From NCBI GenBank assembly GCA_031216915.1, contig CM062292.1:202513262-202577261 (forward strand): a stretch of 64,000 bases of DNA, read 5' to 3'. Positions 33,960 through 46,426 of the stretch are shown one piece after another. This DNA is from Pictodentalium vernedei. Taxonomy: Eukaryota > Mollusca > Scaphopoda > Dentaliida > Dentaliidae. Position 1 is the stretch's first letter, and every line of letters begins with the position of its first letter. The translations under genes were made by a program, and so were the position numbers. The notes beneath the pieces were generated by a model. The model saw nothing but the letters and a program-made list of their open reading frames with translations. It did not search any database and was not told where the DNA came from.

Positions 33960-36610
33960 GGTTCAAATTGAGCATGTGGGTAATATTTGGGCTCCCTATG
34001 GTAGTCTGAAATTTAACTTAATGCAATATGAGGGAATTTCTTCAAAAATCTTCTTCAGATCCACCAGTCAGAATGCTTTCATATTTGGTATACAACATCT
34101 CTCAGGGGGTGGGGGGGGGGGGGGGGGGGTGTGTGTGTGGGGGGTGAAATTTAAGTTTGTTCAAATCGGGTCCCTAGATTAATATTTGGGCTCCCCTTGG
34201 TAAACCAAATTAATTTTAACTTAGTGCAGTATGAGGAAATTTCTTTAAAAATCTTCTTCAGATCCACCAGTCAGAATGCTTTCCTATTTTGTATACAACA
34301 TCTTTAGGAGGGCTCACATTCTAATTTGCTAAAATCGAGTCCCTGGTTTCATATTTGGGCTTCCTGTGTGAACCCAATATGAGGGAATTTCTTCAAAAAT
34401 CTTCTTCAGAATGCTTTCATATTTGGTATACAACATCTCTAGGGGGGTGAAATTTAAGTTTGTTCAAATCGGGTCCCTAGATTAATATTTGGGCTCCCCA
34501 TGGTAAACCAAATTTTAACTTGGTGCAATATGAGGAAATTTCTTTAAAAATCTTCTTCAGATCCACCAGTCAGAATGCATTCATATTTTGTATACAACAT
34601 CTTTAGGCGGGGTCACATTCTAATTTGTTAAAATCGAGTCCCCTGGTTTCATATTTGGGCTTCCTGTGTGAACCCAAATTTTAACTTAGTGCAATATGAG
34701 AGAATTTCTTTAAAAGTCTTCTTCTCCAGAACTATCTCTTAGAATGTTTATTATATTTGGTATACTACATCTCCAGAGGAGTCCGATTCAAGTTTGTTCA
34801 AATTGGATCCCTGAGTTAATATTTGGGCTTTTTATGGGAGCCTGAATTTTAACTTAGTGCAGTATGAAGGACTTTCTTTAAAAATCATCTTCTCCAGATC
34901 CACCAGTCAGAATGTTTTTGTATTTGGTATACAACATCTCTGGGGTGAGATTGAAGTTTGTTCAAATCGGGTCCCTGGATTAATATTTGGGCCCCTTATA
35001 GTAGCCCGAATTTCAACTTGGTGCAATATGAGGAAGTTTCTTTAAAAAATCTCCTTCAGACCCCCCCCCCCCCCCCCTCCCTCAGTCAGAATGCTTTCAC
35101 ATTTGGTATACAGAATCCTGGTTGTGGAATGGAAGGGCTCAGACCCAAGTTTGTTCAAGTTAAGTTTCTAGGTTGATATTTGGACTCCCAAGTTTTGCAT
35201 TACTGGAAATTGGGGCATCATTTGTGTGGCAGCATCCCAGTTCTATTAAATAACATCAGTCCTCTATAGTATTAACTAGCTATAGATGCTAATTAAATCC
35301 TTCTTTAAACAACTATTGTCAGGTGAGTACCTCAGGCCCCATGGGCCTCTTGTGAATAATTTCAGGACTTCATTCCTCTATAGTGTTGATGAACCATGAC
35401 AAACTGAATGTGACCAATTATACTTCTTTAAACACTTTGTTAGGTGAGCGATTAATGCCCCTTGAGGCCTCTTGTTTGGTCTGAAGTTTATTTAGGACCA
35501 GTGGAATTGGATGGACCAAAAAATTGCTGTTGATTTTGTTGTGGCATGCCGTATGGCGATGCCCATTTTAACACTATTAGTAATGGGAAAATGCAGAGTC
35601 ATCATCTTTCTTGTGCTTCATCACTTAAGTATCTTTCATCAGAACCTTTGGGCCAAATCTAAACTAATTTGATTCAAAGCTTCTTGATGGCGTTAACTCT
35701 TCTGAGTTTTTTTCCCCTCAAAAGCTGCCATTCCCCTGGGTCTGTTAATACCCAAAAAGTTTCAATATCTTTAAAAATCTTTTTCTCATGTTTCTAAAAG
35801 GCAAGCTCATAGGTCAATATTTGGGCTGTATGTGGAAGTGTGCTCCACCCGAAATTTCTATGAACCGACAGGCTGATTTGAAACAAATTTGGCATGTAGT
35901 ATAATTGGGTCATAAGCAGAATATTGTTTTTTGGTACGAAGCTTTCTTAGGACCAATGGAATCAGATGGACCAGAAACATTACCATCGGTTATGTCATGG
36001 GGTGCCGTATGAAGATGCCAATTTTAACGCTGATGACAATGGGAAAATGCCCAGTCTTTATCTTTCTTGTGCTCCATCAACTAAGTATCCTTCTTTAGAA
36101 CCTTTGGGCCAAATTTAAATTACTTTGGTACAAAGCATCTTGGTGGATTATACTCTTCTGAGTTTTTTCTCCCCAAAATTACTATTCCTCCTGGGGTGGG
36201 GTTAATGCCCCAAAAGCCTAAGATGCTTTAAGGAAAGTGTCAATGACACTGTAGCTCAACTTGTGTAAGACATGTACACGTATAGTATGTTACACAGCAA
36301 TGACACACATCTAGGTAATGACCTGATAACAAAGGTACATATAAAGTATTCTAACGGTCTGTACATAAATGCTGACCGTATCCTGTAACAAATGTAGAGG
36401 TAAAGTATTGTAAAGGTGGGTGACAGTCAGATGCTAAACTAGAAAAGAAATCTTTGAGTCCCAGAGTAGGTCTGACTGAACCCAAAAATATTTGTTCTCA
36501 TAGCACAGTGATAACAAAGGCACCCCAAAACACTCGTTCCTGTCCCAAGGTGATAACAAAGGTACCCAAGAAGTTTCGTGAAGATCGGTTCATAAATACA
36601 GCCACTAGCC
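33960..36610. repeat. Gap-flanking duplicate block, copy 2
   Basis: Near-identical to 30822-33859 but without the SINE. It contains type B units, poly-C/poly-G tracts (about 34107-34130 and 35061-35077), two type B 3' ends (near 35333 and 35460) and the start of the reverse type A element. No gene. Confidence 0.85.
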
Positions 36611-39600
36611 CGAGCCGTATTGACATGTGCACTTACTGTGTATATGTAGCACTGAATAAATGTAAGTTCATCTAATTTGCATAATTTCTGCGCGAGAAAA
36701 AACCATGTATTATATGTGATGTATTCCATGTTACTAAACATTCATTCAATAATTTATTCAAAGCTGAACCTTCAAATAGAAGTTCTGTACAAAAAACTGA
36801 TTGTACCTAATTTTCGGTACAAAATGGCCACCAGCAGCCATCCTGAATTTCGGAACACACTCAAAAACACTCGTTCTCGTCCCAAGGTGATAACAAAGGT
36901 ACCCAAGAAGTTTCGTTAAGATTGGTTCATAAATACAGCCCCTAGGCCGAGCCGTATTGACGTGTACTTACTGTGTATAAGTAGCACTGAATAAATCAAA
37001 GTCCATCTAATTTGCATAATATCTGCACGAGGAAAAAAAACGTATTACATGTGATGTATTCGATGTTACTAAACATTCAAACAAAAATTTATTCAAATCA
37101 GAACTTTCATACAGAAGTTCTGTACAAACAAACTGATTGCACTAATTTTGGTACAAAATGGCTGCCCGCGGCAATCTTAAATTACGGACCGCACCCAAAA
37201 ACACTCGTTCTCGTCCCACGGTGATAACAAAGGTACCCAAGAAAGTTTCGTAAAGATCGGTTCATAAATACGGCCTCTAGCCCGAGCCGTATAGAAGCTG
37301 TGTACAACAAAACTGATTGGACCTAATTTGGGTACAAAATGGCCGCTGGCAGCCCTCTTGAATTTTGGACCGCACCCAGAAACACTCGTTCTCGTTCCAA
37401 GGTGATAACAAAGGTACCCAAGAAGTTTCGTGAAGATCGGTTCATAAATACAGCCCCTAGCCCGAGCCGTATTGACATGTGTACTTACTGTGTGTAAGCA
37501 GCACTTAAAAAATCAAAGTTCATCTAATTTGCAGAATTTCTGCACGAGAACAAAACCTGTATTATATGTGATGTATTCCATGTTACTAAACATTCAGACA
37601 AAAATTTATTCGAATCAGAACTTTCATACAGACGTTCTGTACAAACAAGAGGCCCCACGGGGCCTGAAGCGCTCATCTTGAACAAAACACAATATAAACA
37701 GAGTCCAAGAATGAGTCGACATGAAGCAATCCATCTCCATAGGATACACTGTCAATCCTGGAGTCCCCCAGGAGTGACAAAAATAATCCGGGTATCATGC
37801 CTTTTCTTTAGTTGATCATAATGTAAAATGTAGAGCTCCCATTTGAAGCCCCTTGATACAACCCATGTGGATTAATCTTAGTTACACACCTCTAGAGGGT
37901 ACCGAATACAAAAATGTTAATTCTTCAGCAACATGGCCAAGTCCGGCTCCCATAGAGAGCCCAAATATTAACCCAGACTCGTGATGTGAAGAAAGTTGAA
38001 TCTGACTTCCCTAGAGATGTTGTGTACCAAATATGAAAGCATTCTGACTGTTGGATCTGAAGAAGAGAAATTTTAAAGAAATTTCTTCATATTACACTAC
38101 GTTAAAATTTGGGCTACCATAGCGAGCCCAAATATTAACCTACAGATCCGCTTTGAACAAACTTGAATCTGACCCCCCCCCCCCTCCCCTCCCCTTGAGA
38201 TGTTGTATACCAAATATGAAAGAATTCTGACTCGTCGATCTGAAGAAGATTTTTGAAGAAATTCCCTCATATTGTACTAAGTTAAATTTCAGGAGCCCAA
38301 ATATTAATCCAGGCACTCGATTTGAGAAAACTTGAATCTGACCCCCCTAGAGATGTTGTATACCAAAATATGAAAGCATTCCAACTGGTGGATCTGAAGA
38401 AAAGGATTTTTTAAAGAAATTTCCTCATATCGCACTAAGTAAAAATTGGGCTACCATAGCGAGCCCAAATATATACCTAGGGATCCAATTTGAACAAACT
38501 TGAATCTGACCCCCCCCCCCCCTCCCCCGCCCCCCCTTCCCCTAGAAATGTTGCATACGAAATATGAAAGCATTCTGACTGGTGGATCTGAAGATGAAGA
38601 TTTTCAAAAATTATCTCCCATATTGGACAAAGATAAAATTTGGGCTTCCTTAGGAAGCCCAAATATTAACCTAGGGACTTGGTTTGAACAATCTTGAATC
38701 TGACCCTCATAACAATGATGTATACCAAACATGAAAAGATTCTGACTGGTGGTTCTGAAGAAGAAGATTTTTAAAGAATATTCCCCATATTACCCTAAGT
38801 TAAAAATTTGGGCTCCTGTATTGAGCCCAAATATGAACCAATGGGCTTTATTTTAACAAACTTGTATCTGGCCCCTCCATGAATGCTGTGTACCGAATAT
38901 CAAAAGATTCTGATGATTGGTTCTGGAGAAAAGATTTTTTATAATTTTTGCAAATATGCTGACTTAGCATTTTGTCGATGCCCATTACAGAACAACCTAA
39001 CATAATCGATGGCAATTTCTCTTTCACCATTGAATTCTACTGGCCGTAAGGATGTTTCATACCAAATAACAGCTCTCTGTTCTGTGTGATTTGGGAAATA
39101 TGAGCATTTGAAAATATTTCTATTTTTAGCTCCCAGGGTTCAAAAATCTTACCCCTCCCATTACAAAGCCAAATATTGCTTCACGAACTTCGTTTGAACA
39201 AACTTGATCCTACACCTCAAAAGGAAGCTCCATAACAAATATCAAGTCATTGTACACACTAGTTCATGAGAAGATTTTAAAAATATTTTGGAGCATTTCC
39301 CCCCCACTCCCTCCCTATGGGGCTGGGCATGTTGAGTTGAACAAAAATGAAATGCCCTTTCGGGACCATCACTCACACAAACTTTCACTGGTTTTGGAGA
39401 AGACTAAAACATGGTGTTGACGGACGACTAACGGAGAGCGATGAGATTAGCTCAGCTTGACTTTGTCAAGGTGAGCTAAAAACTGATTGCACTAAGGTAC
39501 AAAATGGCTGCTGGTGGCCATGTTGAATTTCGGGCCACACCCAAAAACACTCGTTCTCGTCCCACGGTGATAATAAAGGTATCCCAAGAAGTTTCGTCAA

Positions 39601-39686
39601 GATCGGTTCATAAATACGACCTCTAGCCCGAGCCGTATCGAATTGTTGACGGATGGACGACGGGCAATGGCATAACCTCAAATTTG
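36234..39686 (-). mobile_element. Type A element (reverse) with nested type B element
   Basis: Left end AAAGTGTCAATGACACTGTA and GCTCAACTTG are the reverse complement of the type A terminus. Reverse units show GGTACCCAAGAAGTTTCGT and GAGCCGTATTGAC. A reverse type B element lies at 37646-39477. The far end stops at CCTCAAATTTG, about 28 bp short of the usual AGCTCAACTT start, so it is truncated. Flanks ATGCTTTAA and AAAATCATC match uninterrupted type B sequence GCTTTAAAAATCATCTTCTG near 43661. Same organisation as 16991-20745. Confidence 0.7.
37646..39477 (-). mobile_element. Type B element (reverse) nested in type A
   Basis: Begins CAAGAGGCCCCACGGGGCCTG and ends ATTAGCTCAGCTTGACTTTG, TCAAGGTGAGCT: the reverse of the element at 17897-19833, with matching internal order (AATGAGTC, TCCATCTCCATAGG, GGAGTCCC). 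The host is split at GTTCTGTACAAA and AAACTGATTGCAC; an uninterrupted type A unit with that sequence is at about 37117-37143. Confidence 0.8.
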
Positions 39687-39894
39687 AAAATCATCACCTC
39701 ATAAACCACTTGCAATAATGCTTAGATTTCTGGTATGGGACTTACTTTAGTGATAGAGATTCAAATTTTTCAAAGGAACTCAGTAAGTCCCTGTGGGAGG
39801 ATGACCATTTTGGGCTCCAGCCAAAATTTCTATTTCTAGAATCGATGGGCTGATTTGAACAATTGGGTCATAAGCACTTAATTTATGCCCCCAG

Positions 39895-39928
<34 letters not shown>

Positions 39929-40703
39929 ACACACACACACAAATTTGCAGCCCTTTGGGAACCCCAGGAGCTAAAAATACAACATTCAAATCCCCTTATT
40001 TACAAAACTGCAAGGACCAGAATACTAGTCTTTCACCATCTTTGGTGTGAAGCTAATTTAGGGCCTTTGGAATCAGATGGATGAAAAACATTGCTTTCGA
40101 TTTTGTCATGAGATGGAGGAGTGGGATGACCATTCAAATACCGTTTGTAATAGGAAAATGACGAATAACCATCTTTCCTGTGCTCCATCAACTAAGGTTT
40201 CTTCTTCAGAACTTTTGGACTACATCTAAATTAATTTGGTACAAAGCATCTTGGTTGAGTGTACTCTTCTGAGTTTTTTACCCCAAAAAATTTCCATTCC
40301 GCTTGGAGTGTGGTAAATGTCCAAAAAGCCAAAACTGCTTTAAAAGTTATCTTCTCATAAGTACTTGCAATAATGCTTAGAATTATGGTATGGAACTTCA
40401 TTCAATGATGCAGATTCAAGTTTGGTCAGAAGAATGTAATAGGTCAAGATTCAGGCTCCTTATGAGAGGATACCCATTTTTCCCCAAAAGTTGCTACTCC
40501 CCTTGTGGTTGGATAGATAGAACCCCAGAAGGAAAAAAAATGTACAGACACTCTTTAAGACCTCACTTGAGCCAGGTGAGGGTTTTAGGCTCTTTTAAGC
40601 CTCAGGTTTTCAGTTTCAAGCATTGAATTTGAAATTACAAAAAAGTGGGAAAGGTCTTTTCTGGAGCACATTTAAGAAATCTTTATGGATAGTCTTTGAA
40701 TAA
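39687..40703 (+). repeat. Type B-related sequence with poly-C tract
   Basis: Type B longer segments (CATAAACCACTTGCAATAATG, GCTGATTTGAACAATTGGGTC, GGAACCCCAGGAGCTAAAAAT) ending near 40573-40610 with GCCAGGTGAGGGTTTTAGGC, a type B-like 3' end. A run of about 34 C lies at roughly 39895-39928, next to a CA repeat. No gene. Confidence 0.6.
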
Positions 40704-42280
40704 TATACCACTCAAAGTTTGCTAAGCACCAAATATTTGACACATCATTGTGAAATTTGCTGGTGACATATTTGCGATATTTGTGGTGGGTATGATTGAG
40801 GAATGTATTGAGATGGTCCCCAGTGTTTACATTAGCTCTCTTAACAGGCAGACTTTTCGTGACAGTCATAGAAAGCAAGTACCCCTTGATTTTCAAGATG
40901 TTTTCGTGTACTGTATACAAGTACATGACATGTGTAGGGTATTCAATCTTCATTTCAACACAAACCCTTGTGATTTAATGATTGAATATGGCAAATGCAA
41001 ATGTAAGAAGACATTTGTCTGAAGCAGAAATGTTGCGGGCTGTAGGGATGGTAGAGCAAGGGGCTACCCATCGTCAGGTTGGTGAAGCCTTTGGTGTGCA
41101 CCATACGGTGATCACCAGAGCAAGATTTCTGCAGTATGGCATACCAGTAAGACGGCATGGTGGTGGCAGAGACAGGGCAACATCTGCAGCTGAAGACCGG
41201 TTTTTGATCATTCAGGCCCGAAGGAACTGCTTTGCCACAGCAACCCAGCTTCGCAGTGACCTTCAGAATGCATTCGAGGTAAATGTTTAGACGCAGACTA
41301 TCCGGACAAGGTTGCACGAAGGTGGTCTCCGATGGAGAAAACCGTGTATTCGTATTCCGTTGTCCCAGAACCACCACCAGGTACGATATGATTGGGCCAT
41401 GGACCGCGTTGGACGGACCAGAGAAGATTGGCGACCTGTCCTTTTCACGGATGAGTCAAGGTACTGCCTGGACCACACAGATAGGCGTTCTAGGGTATGG
41501 AGAAGACCAGGAGAGCAATTCCATACAGCCAACATTGCTGAGCATGCCCGCTATGTTGGAGGGTCAATCATGGTCTGGGGAAGCATCAGCAGGGATGGAC
41601 ATACAGAGCCCTGTGTCCGTGAACATGGTACATTGGCTGCACAGCGGTATATTGATGAGGTCCTGGATGTACACGTCAGATTGCATGCAGGTGCAGTGGG
41701 TGATAGATTCATTCTGTTGGACGATAATGCCCATCCACATGTTGCCCATGCTGTCGGGGAGTACCGACAGAGGGAGGGGATTGGGCGTATGGACTGGCCA
41801 GCAAGATCCCCTGACCTCAATCCAATCAAACATGTCGGGAATGAGTTGCAGCTTGCAATTTCAGCCCGTCCAGTCCAGCCAAGAAATTTCCAGGAGCTTA
41901 GTGCCATGCCGGTCCAAGAATGGAACAACATCCCACAAAGGACCGCCAGGAACCTGATTGGGAGCATGAGAAGGCGTTGTCAAGCTGTAATTAATGGTAA
42001 TGGGTCTCATACTCGATATTGAACCCATACCAGTTCGCTCCGTCAACATTTTGGCAAATTGAAAAATTTCCTCTTTTAACAATAATACCCAATTTTCCAG
42101 GGTTATCGGATTCAAAAGCTAAAAAATGTCAAACACAAATAAAATCTTAATTTCTGTACTTGAATCATTAAAGATATAATTAAATAAAAAATATATACAC
42201 TTTTCATTACAATATTTCAACTAAAACGTAAAACAGGTAGTTGGATATACTTGGTGCTTAGCAAACTTCCGAGTAGTATA
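40704..42280 (+). mobile_element. Tc1/mariner-type DNA transposon, copy 2
   Basis: About 1.58 kb. Left end CCACTCAAAGTTTGCTAAGC and right end GCTTAGCAAACTTCCGAGTAG are inverted repeats flanked by TATA. Transposase remnant at 40982-42022. Sequence and layout match copy 1 at 2327-5550 minus its insertion. Confidence 0.9.
40982..42022 (+). pseudogene. Tc1-like transposase, one in-frame stop and lost catalytic Glu
   Basis: DDE transposase in a single frame of 346 codons from MNMANANVRRHLSEAEML to GSHTRY, close to usual Tc1-like length. A TCG-to-TAG change makes a stop at 41288-41290 (copy 1 keeps TCG). An in-frame 6 bp loss removes two residues near 41122. Motifs: first Asp in LFTDESRYCL, GGSIMVWGSISRDG, second Asp in LLDDNAHPH. 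The third catalytic residue, Glu in the SPDLNPIE motif with 34 residues after the second Asp, is Lys here (SPDLNPIKHVGNEL), and the following Trp is Gly. It therefore cannot be active, even apart from the stop. Confidence 0.9.
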
Positions 42281-44290
42281 TTTCCATTTATAGCTCACCT
42301 GACTGAAAATCAGTGGGAGCTCCTGGAATCACTGTGTCTGTCATCCGTTGACTTTTGAAACTTTTTTTATTCGAAACCACTGAACCAAATTCAAACAAAT
42401 ATGGCACAGACCATTTTTGGAGTAGACCCTTTCAACTATGTTCTGATGAAGCTACTGCCATCTTTGGGCTGTAGTTGATGCCCCCCAAAAATGAAAACCT
42501 TCTCATGAACCACCAGAGAGAATGCTTTGATATTTGGTATGGAACGTCCTTTAGTGGTAGAGGTTGAGGTTTGTTCAAGGCAAGTTTATAGGTCAATATT
42601 TGGCTGTCTGTGGTAGCATGCCCATTTTGGGCTTCATCCAAAATTTCGATTTCTAGATCCAGTGGGCTGATTTGAGCCAAGTTTGGTACGTAGTATAACA
42701 GAGTTATAAGTGCTTGATTTATGCCACCAATATTTTCGCAGCCCCAATGCCCCCCTACCCCCACCCCTTGGGACCCTCAGAAGCTAAAAATAGAAAAAAT
42801 TCAGATGCCCATATTTCATAAACTGCACAGACCCGAATATAGTTTTTTTGGTATGAAGCTTCCTTAAGACAAGTGGAGTCAGATAGACCGAAAAACCTGT
42901 AATCGATTTTGTCATGGGGTACTGCATGGAGATGCCCCTTTTAACATCATCGTCTTTCTTGTGTTCCACCTAAATATTCTTCTTCAAAACTTTTGGATCA
43001 AATTTAAACTGTTGTTCAAAGGATCTTGGTGGAGAATACTCTTCTGGGTTGCCACACCCCTTGGGGTGGGGACGTTAATGCCCCAAACACATAATATGCT
43101 TTAAAAATCATCTCATAAACAACAAGCAATACTACTTGAGATTTCTGGTATGGAACTTCCTTTATGATGCAGATCCAAATTTGTTCAGATGAGCTGAGTT
43201 GGTCAATATTGGGAGGATGTCCAATTTGGGCTCCAACCATAATTTCCCTTTTCCAGAACCAATGGACTGATTTGAACCCAATTTTTCATGTCGTATAATT
43301 ATGTACGAAAAATTTTCTTCCAGCCCTTTGGGAACCCTAGGAGCTAAAAACAGAAAAAATTCAAACACCCATATTTCCAGAAATACATGGACCAGCACAT
43401 TGTTATTTGTTATGAAGCTTCCTTCGGACCAGTGAAATGAGATGGATAGAAAAAAAGATGCTACCCGTTTTGTCATGGGGTGCCCATATTAACACTGATG
43501 GAAATGGGAAAATGACGAATCATCTTTCTTGTGCTCCTTCCACGGAGCCTTTTTTACTTTTGGGCGAAATCTAATCTTAGTGGAGTAAACTCTTTTGATT
43601 TTTTCCTCCTAAAAGTTGTTACCCCCCCCTTGGGGTGGGATTAATACCCCAAAAGTCTAAAGTGCTTTAAAAATCATCTTCTGATAAACCACTTGCAAGT
43701 ATGTTTAGATTTCTGGTGTGGAAATTAACATTGTGATGCAGATTCAAGTTTATTCAGAGGAACTTGGTAGGTCAACAGTCTGGCTCCACCCAACATTTCT
43801 CTTTCCAGAACTGATAGGCTGATTTGTACCATATTTGACATATAGTATATACAACTGAGTCATTTATGCCTGAAAAAATCTTCACGCAACCCTGTGGGAA
43901 CCCCTGAAACTAAAAGTAGAAAAAAATTCAAATGCCCATATTTCCAAAACTGCATGGATCAGACTTGTTATTTGGAATGAAACTTCTTTGGAACCAGTAG
44001 TATCAGATGACTAAAAAATGATGTCAGATTTGTCATGGGGTAACAAATGAGTATGCCCATTTTAACAGTGTTGATAATGGGAAGATGTGAATCTATCATC
44101 TATCTTGTGCTCATTCAACTTAGCCTTCTTCCTAACCTGCCAAATATAAATGAACATGCCACCCAGCATCTTGGTAGAGTAAATGTTTTCAAATATTTTT
44201 TCAAAAGAGTTGCTACTCCCCTCAGGGATGGAGTTGTGCCCAAAAGTCTAAAATGTTTTAAAAATCTTTTCACAAACCACTAGCAAGAAT
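42281..44290 (+). repeat. Type B-related repeat
   Basis: Starts AGCTCACCTGACTGAAAATC with GGGAGCTC, a type B 5' hairpin, followed by ~600-700 bp longer-type units with GCTGATTTGA, GGGAACCCTAGGAGCTAAAA, CCCATATTTCC and TCATGGGGT. Three or so units are seen. No coding region is supported. Confidence 0.6.
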
Positions 44291-44397
44291 ACGGTGGCTG
44301 GTTTAGGACCTAGGAAATATTTTTTTTATCTCGTGCGCACGAGATACTAAGTCGTGCGCACGACATAATATTTCCTAGGTCCTAAACCAGCCACCGT
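44291..44397. mobile_element. Perfect 31 bp-arm fold-back element
   Basis: 107 bp. The arms at 44291-44321 and 44367-44397 are exact reverse complements over 31 bp (they begin ACGGTGGCTGGTTTAGGACC). The loop holds two more perfect palindromes: ATCTCGTGCGCACGAGAT (44328-44345) and GTCGTGCGCACGAC (44351-44364). No clear target duplication. It is unlike the surrounding type B sequence, so it looks inserted. Confidence 0.8.
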
Positions 44398-44640
44398 AGT
44401 TATCCATGTCAATAAATATCCTATTCTTTTTCAGTGTTGTTTAGCGAGCACATGCAATGTTTTGTTTGGACCGAACGACCAGCATGTATTTAACAAGAAC
44501 CAATTATCTAAACTTGTTTCTCGTTTCGTGGTATATAATGAATACAAGGTCCAGATGTGGAGCCCAGTGTGCGACAAATAAATATCCGATTATAAAAATC
44601 AGAGCACCTGGGCTCCACATTGGAGATACGCTTGGGCCAA
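44398..44640. other. Unassigned segment with a short inverted repeat
   Basis: TGTGGAGCCCA (44556-44566) and TGGGCTCCACA (44609-44619) are exact reverse complements. The segment may belong with the fold-back element to its left. No gene is recognised. Confidence 0.4.
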
Positions 44641-45568
44641 ATCTAAACTACCACTTCTAATACATCCACTGTGAGAACCCCAGAAGCCAAATACAGAAAA
44701 ATTTCATACAAACACATTTTTAAGACTCAGCAAGAGCAATGGCCCAAAAATTGCTACTGGGCGTGTTATGGCAAATCAAACTAGAGTGATCACACGCATA
44801 CAGCCCGACTGTCCCAGCAATGGCAATACTTAGACACAAAATAGTCTGAGCCATTTTTAGCTTAACTTGACAAAGTCAAGAAAAGCTATTGCCATCACAC
44901 GTGCGGAAGTCTGTTAGTCTGTGAGTCTGTTAGTCTGTGAGTCTGTTCACGTGTTCCTTTAGCACGGGCTACACCCCGCAGTTCTTGTCTGATCGTCACG
45001 AAATTTCATATGCAGGTTTGGGGTAATGTCTAGATGAGAACACGTCCCCTTTTGGTCGCGATCGGTCAACCGGTATGGCTGCACGAGCCCAAAACCATTA
45101 GCACAGTATACAGGTCGTATTTATGAAGGGATTTCATTGTAACTTGGTAGGATGCCTCTGTATAATGCCGAGATGAGAACATCCCCTTTTGGGTATGATC
45201 TGTCAACCGTGATGGCTGTCCAAGCCCGAAACTCAAAAACTTTTAGCACAGTCTGCAGGTCATGTTTAATATGGAGGGATTTCATTGTAACTTGGTAGGA
45301 TGACTCCTTATGATGTCTAGATGAGAATTTCCCCATTTGGGCGTGATCTGATAACAGTGACGACTGCCCGAGCCCAAAACCCCAAAACATTTAGCACAGT
45401 CCACAGGTCATATTTATTGAGGAATTTCATTGTAACTTGGTGGGTTGACTTCATATAATGCCTAGATGAGAAAGTCCCCTTTTGGACGTGATTGGGCAAC
45501 TGTGACGGCTACAGGGGCCCGAAGCCCGAAAACCTTTAGCACAGTCTACAGGTCATATTTATGAAGGG

Positions 45569-45640
45569 ATTGTGGTTATGATTTGCCATTGTGCAGAAAT
45601 ATATGACCTTAAACTCCTTAAACTCCAATAAATAAATAAT
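45569..45640 (+). mobile_element. Strongly 5'-truncated SINE in element D
   Basis: Only the tail is present (GGTTATGATTTGCCATTGTG, CAGAAATATATGACC, CCAATAAATAAATA). Flanks TATGAAGGGATT and TATGAAGAGATT form a duplication with one change. Confidence 0.75.
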
Positions 45641-46249
45641 ATGAAGAGATTTCATTGTAACTTGGTAGGATGACTCCAAATAACGTCTAGATGAGAACGT
45701 CCCATTTTGATCGCGATCATTCACCCTTGATGGGTGCCCGAGCCCTGAAGCCTTTAGCATAGGCAAAAGGTCATATTTATGGAAGGATTCCATTGTAACC
45801 TGTTAGGTTGACTCCATATAATGCCTAGATGATGACATCCCCTTTTGGTCATAATTGGTCAACTGTGATGGCTACAGGAGCCCGAAGCCCGAAAATCTTG
45901 AGCACAGTCTACAGGTCCTATTTATGAAGGGACTTCATTGTAACTTCGTAGGATCACTCCAGATGATGCCCAGATGAGAATGTCCCCTTTTGGTTGCGAT
46001 CATTCAACCATGATGGCTGCCCGAGCCCAAAGCCCGAAAACCTTTAGCACAGTCTTCAGTTCATATTTATGAAGGGATTTCATTGTAACTTGGTAGATTG
46101 ACTTCATATAATGTCAAGATGAGAACAGCCCCTTTTGGACACCATTAGGCAAATGTGACGGCTACAGGGGCCTGAAGCCCGAAAACCTTTAGAACAGTCT
46201 ACAGGTCATAATTATGAAGGGATTTCATTGTAGCTTGGTAGGATGACTC

Positions 46250-46425
46250 TGATATATGATTTCGTGTTCCGTTTCTGGTTATGGGAAATGTTCTGTTATT
46301 TTACGATTGTCAAGATATGTTCGTACTTCCAGTTGACAATTCGTGAATAAAAGCCTTTGTTATTCCATTCAATATTTACTATTAATTCCATGCATTCAAC
46401 ACATAAGAATCATTTGCATACTACA
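46250..46425 (+). repeat. 5' LTR
   Basis: 176 bp, TGATATATG...CATACTACA. It contains AATAAA at 46346-46351, a possible poly(A) signal, and TCGTGAATAAAA (46341-46352), which pairs with the sequence just after the LTR. If priming works as in Tf1, transcripts would start at about 46341. Differences from the 3' LTR: A versus G in CTTCC[A/G]GTTGAC and T versus G in ATCATT[T/G]GCATAC. Confidence 0.95.
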
Positions 46426-46426
46426 A

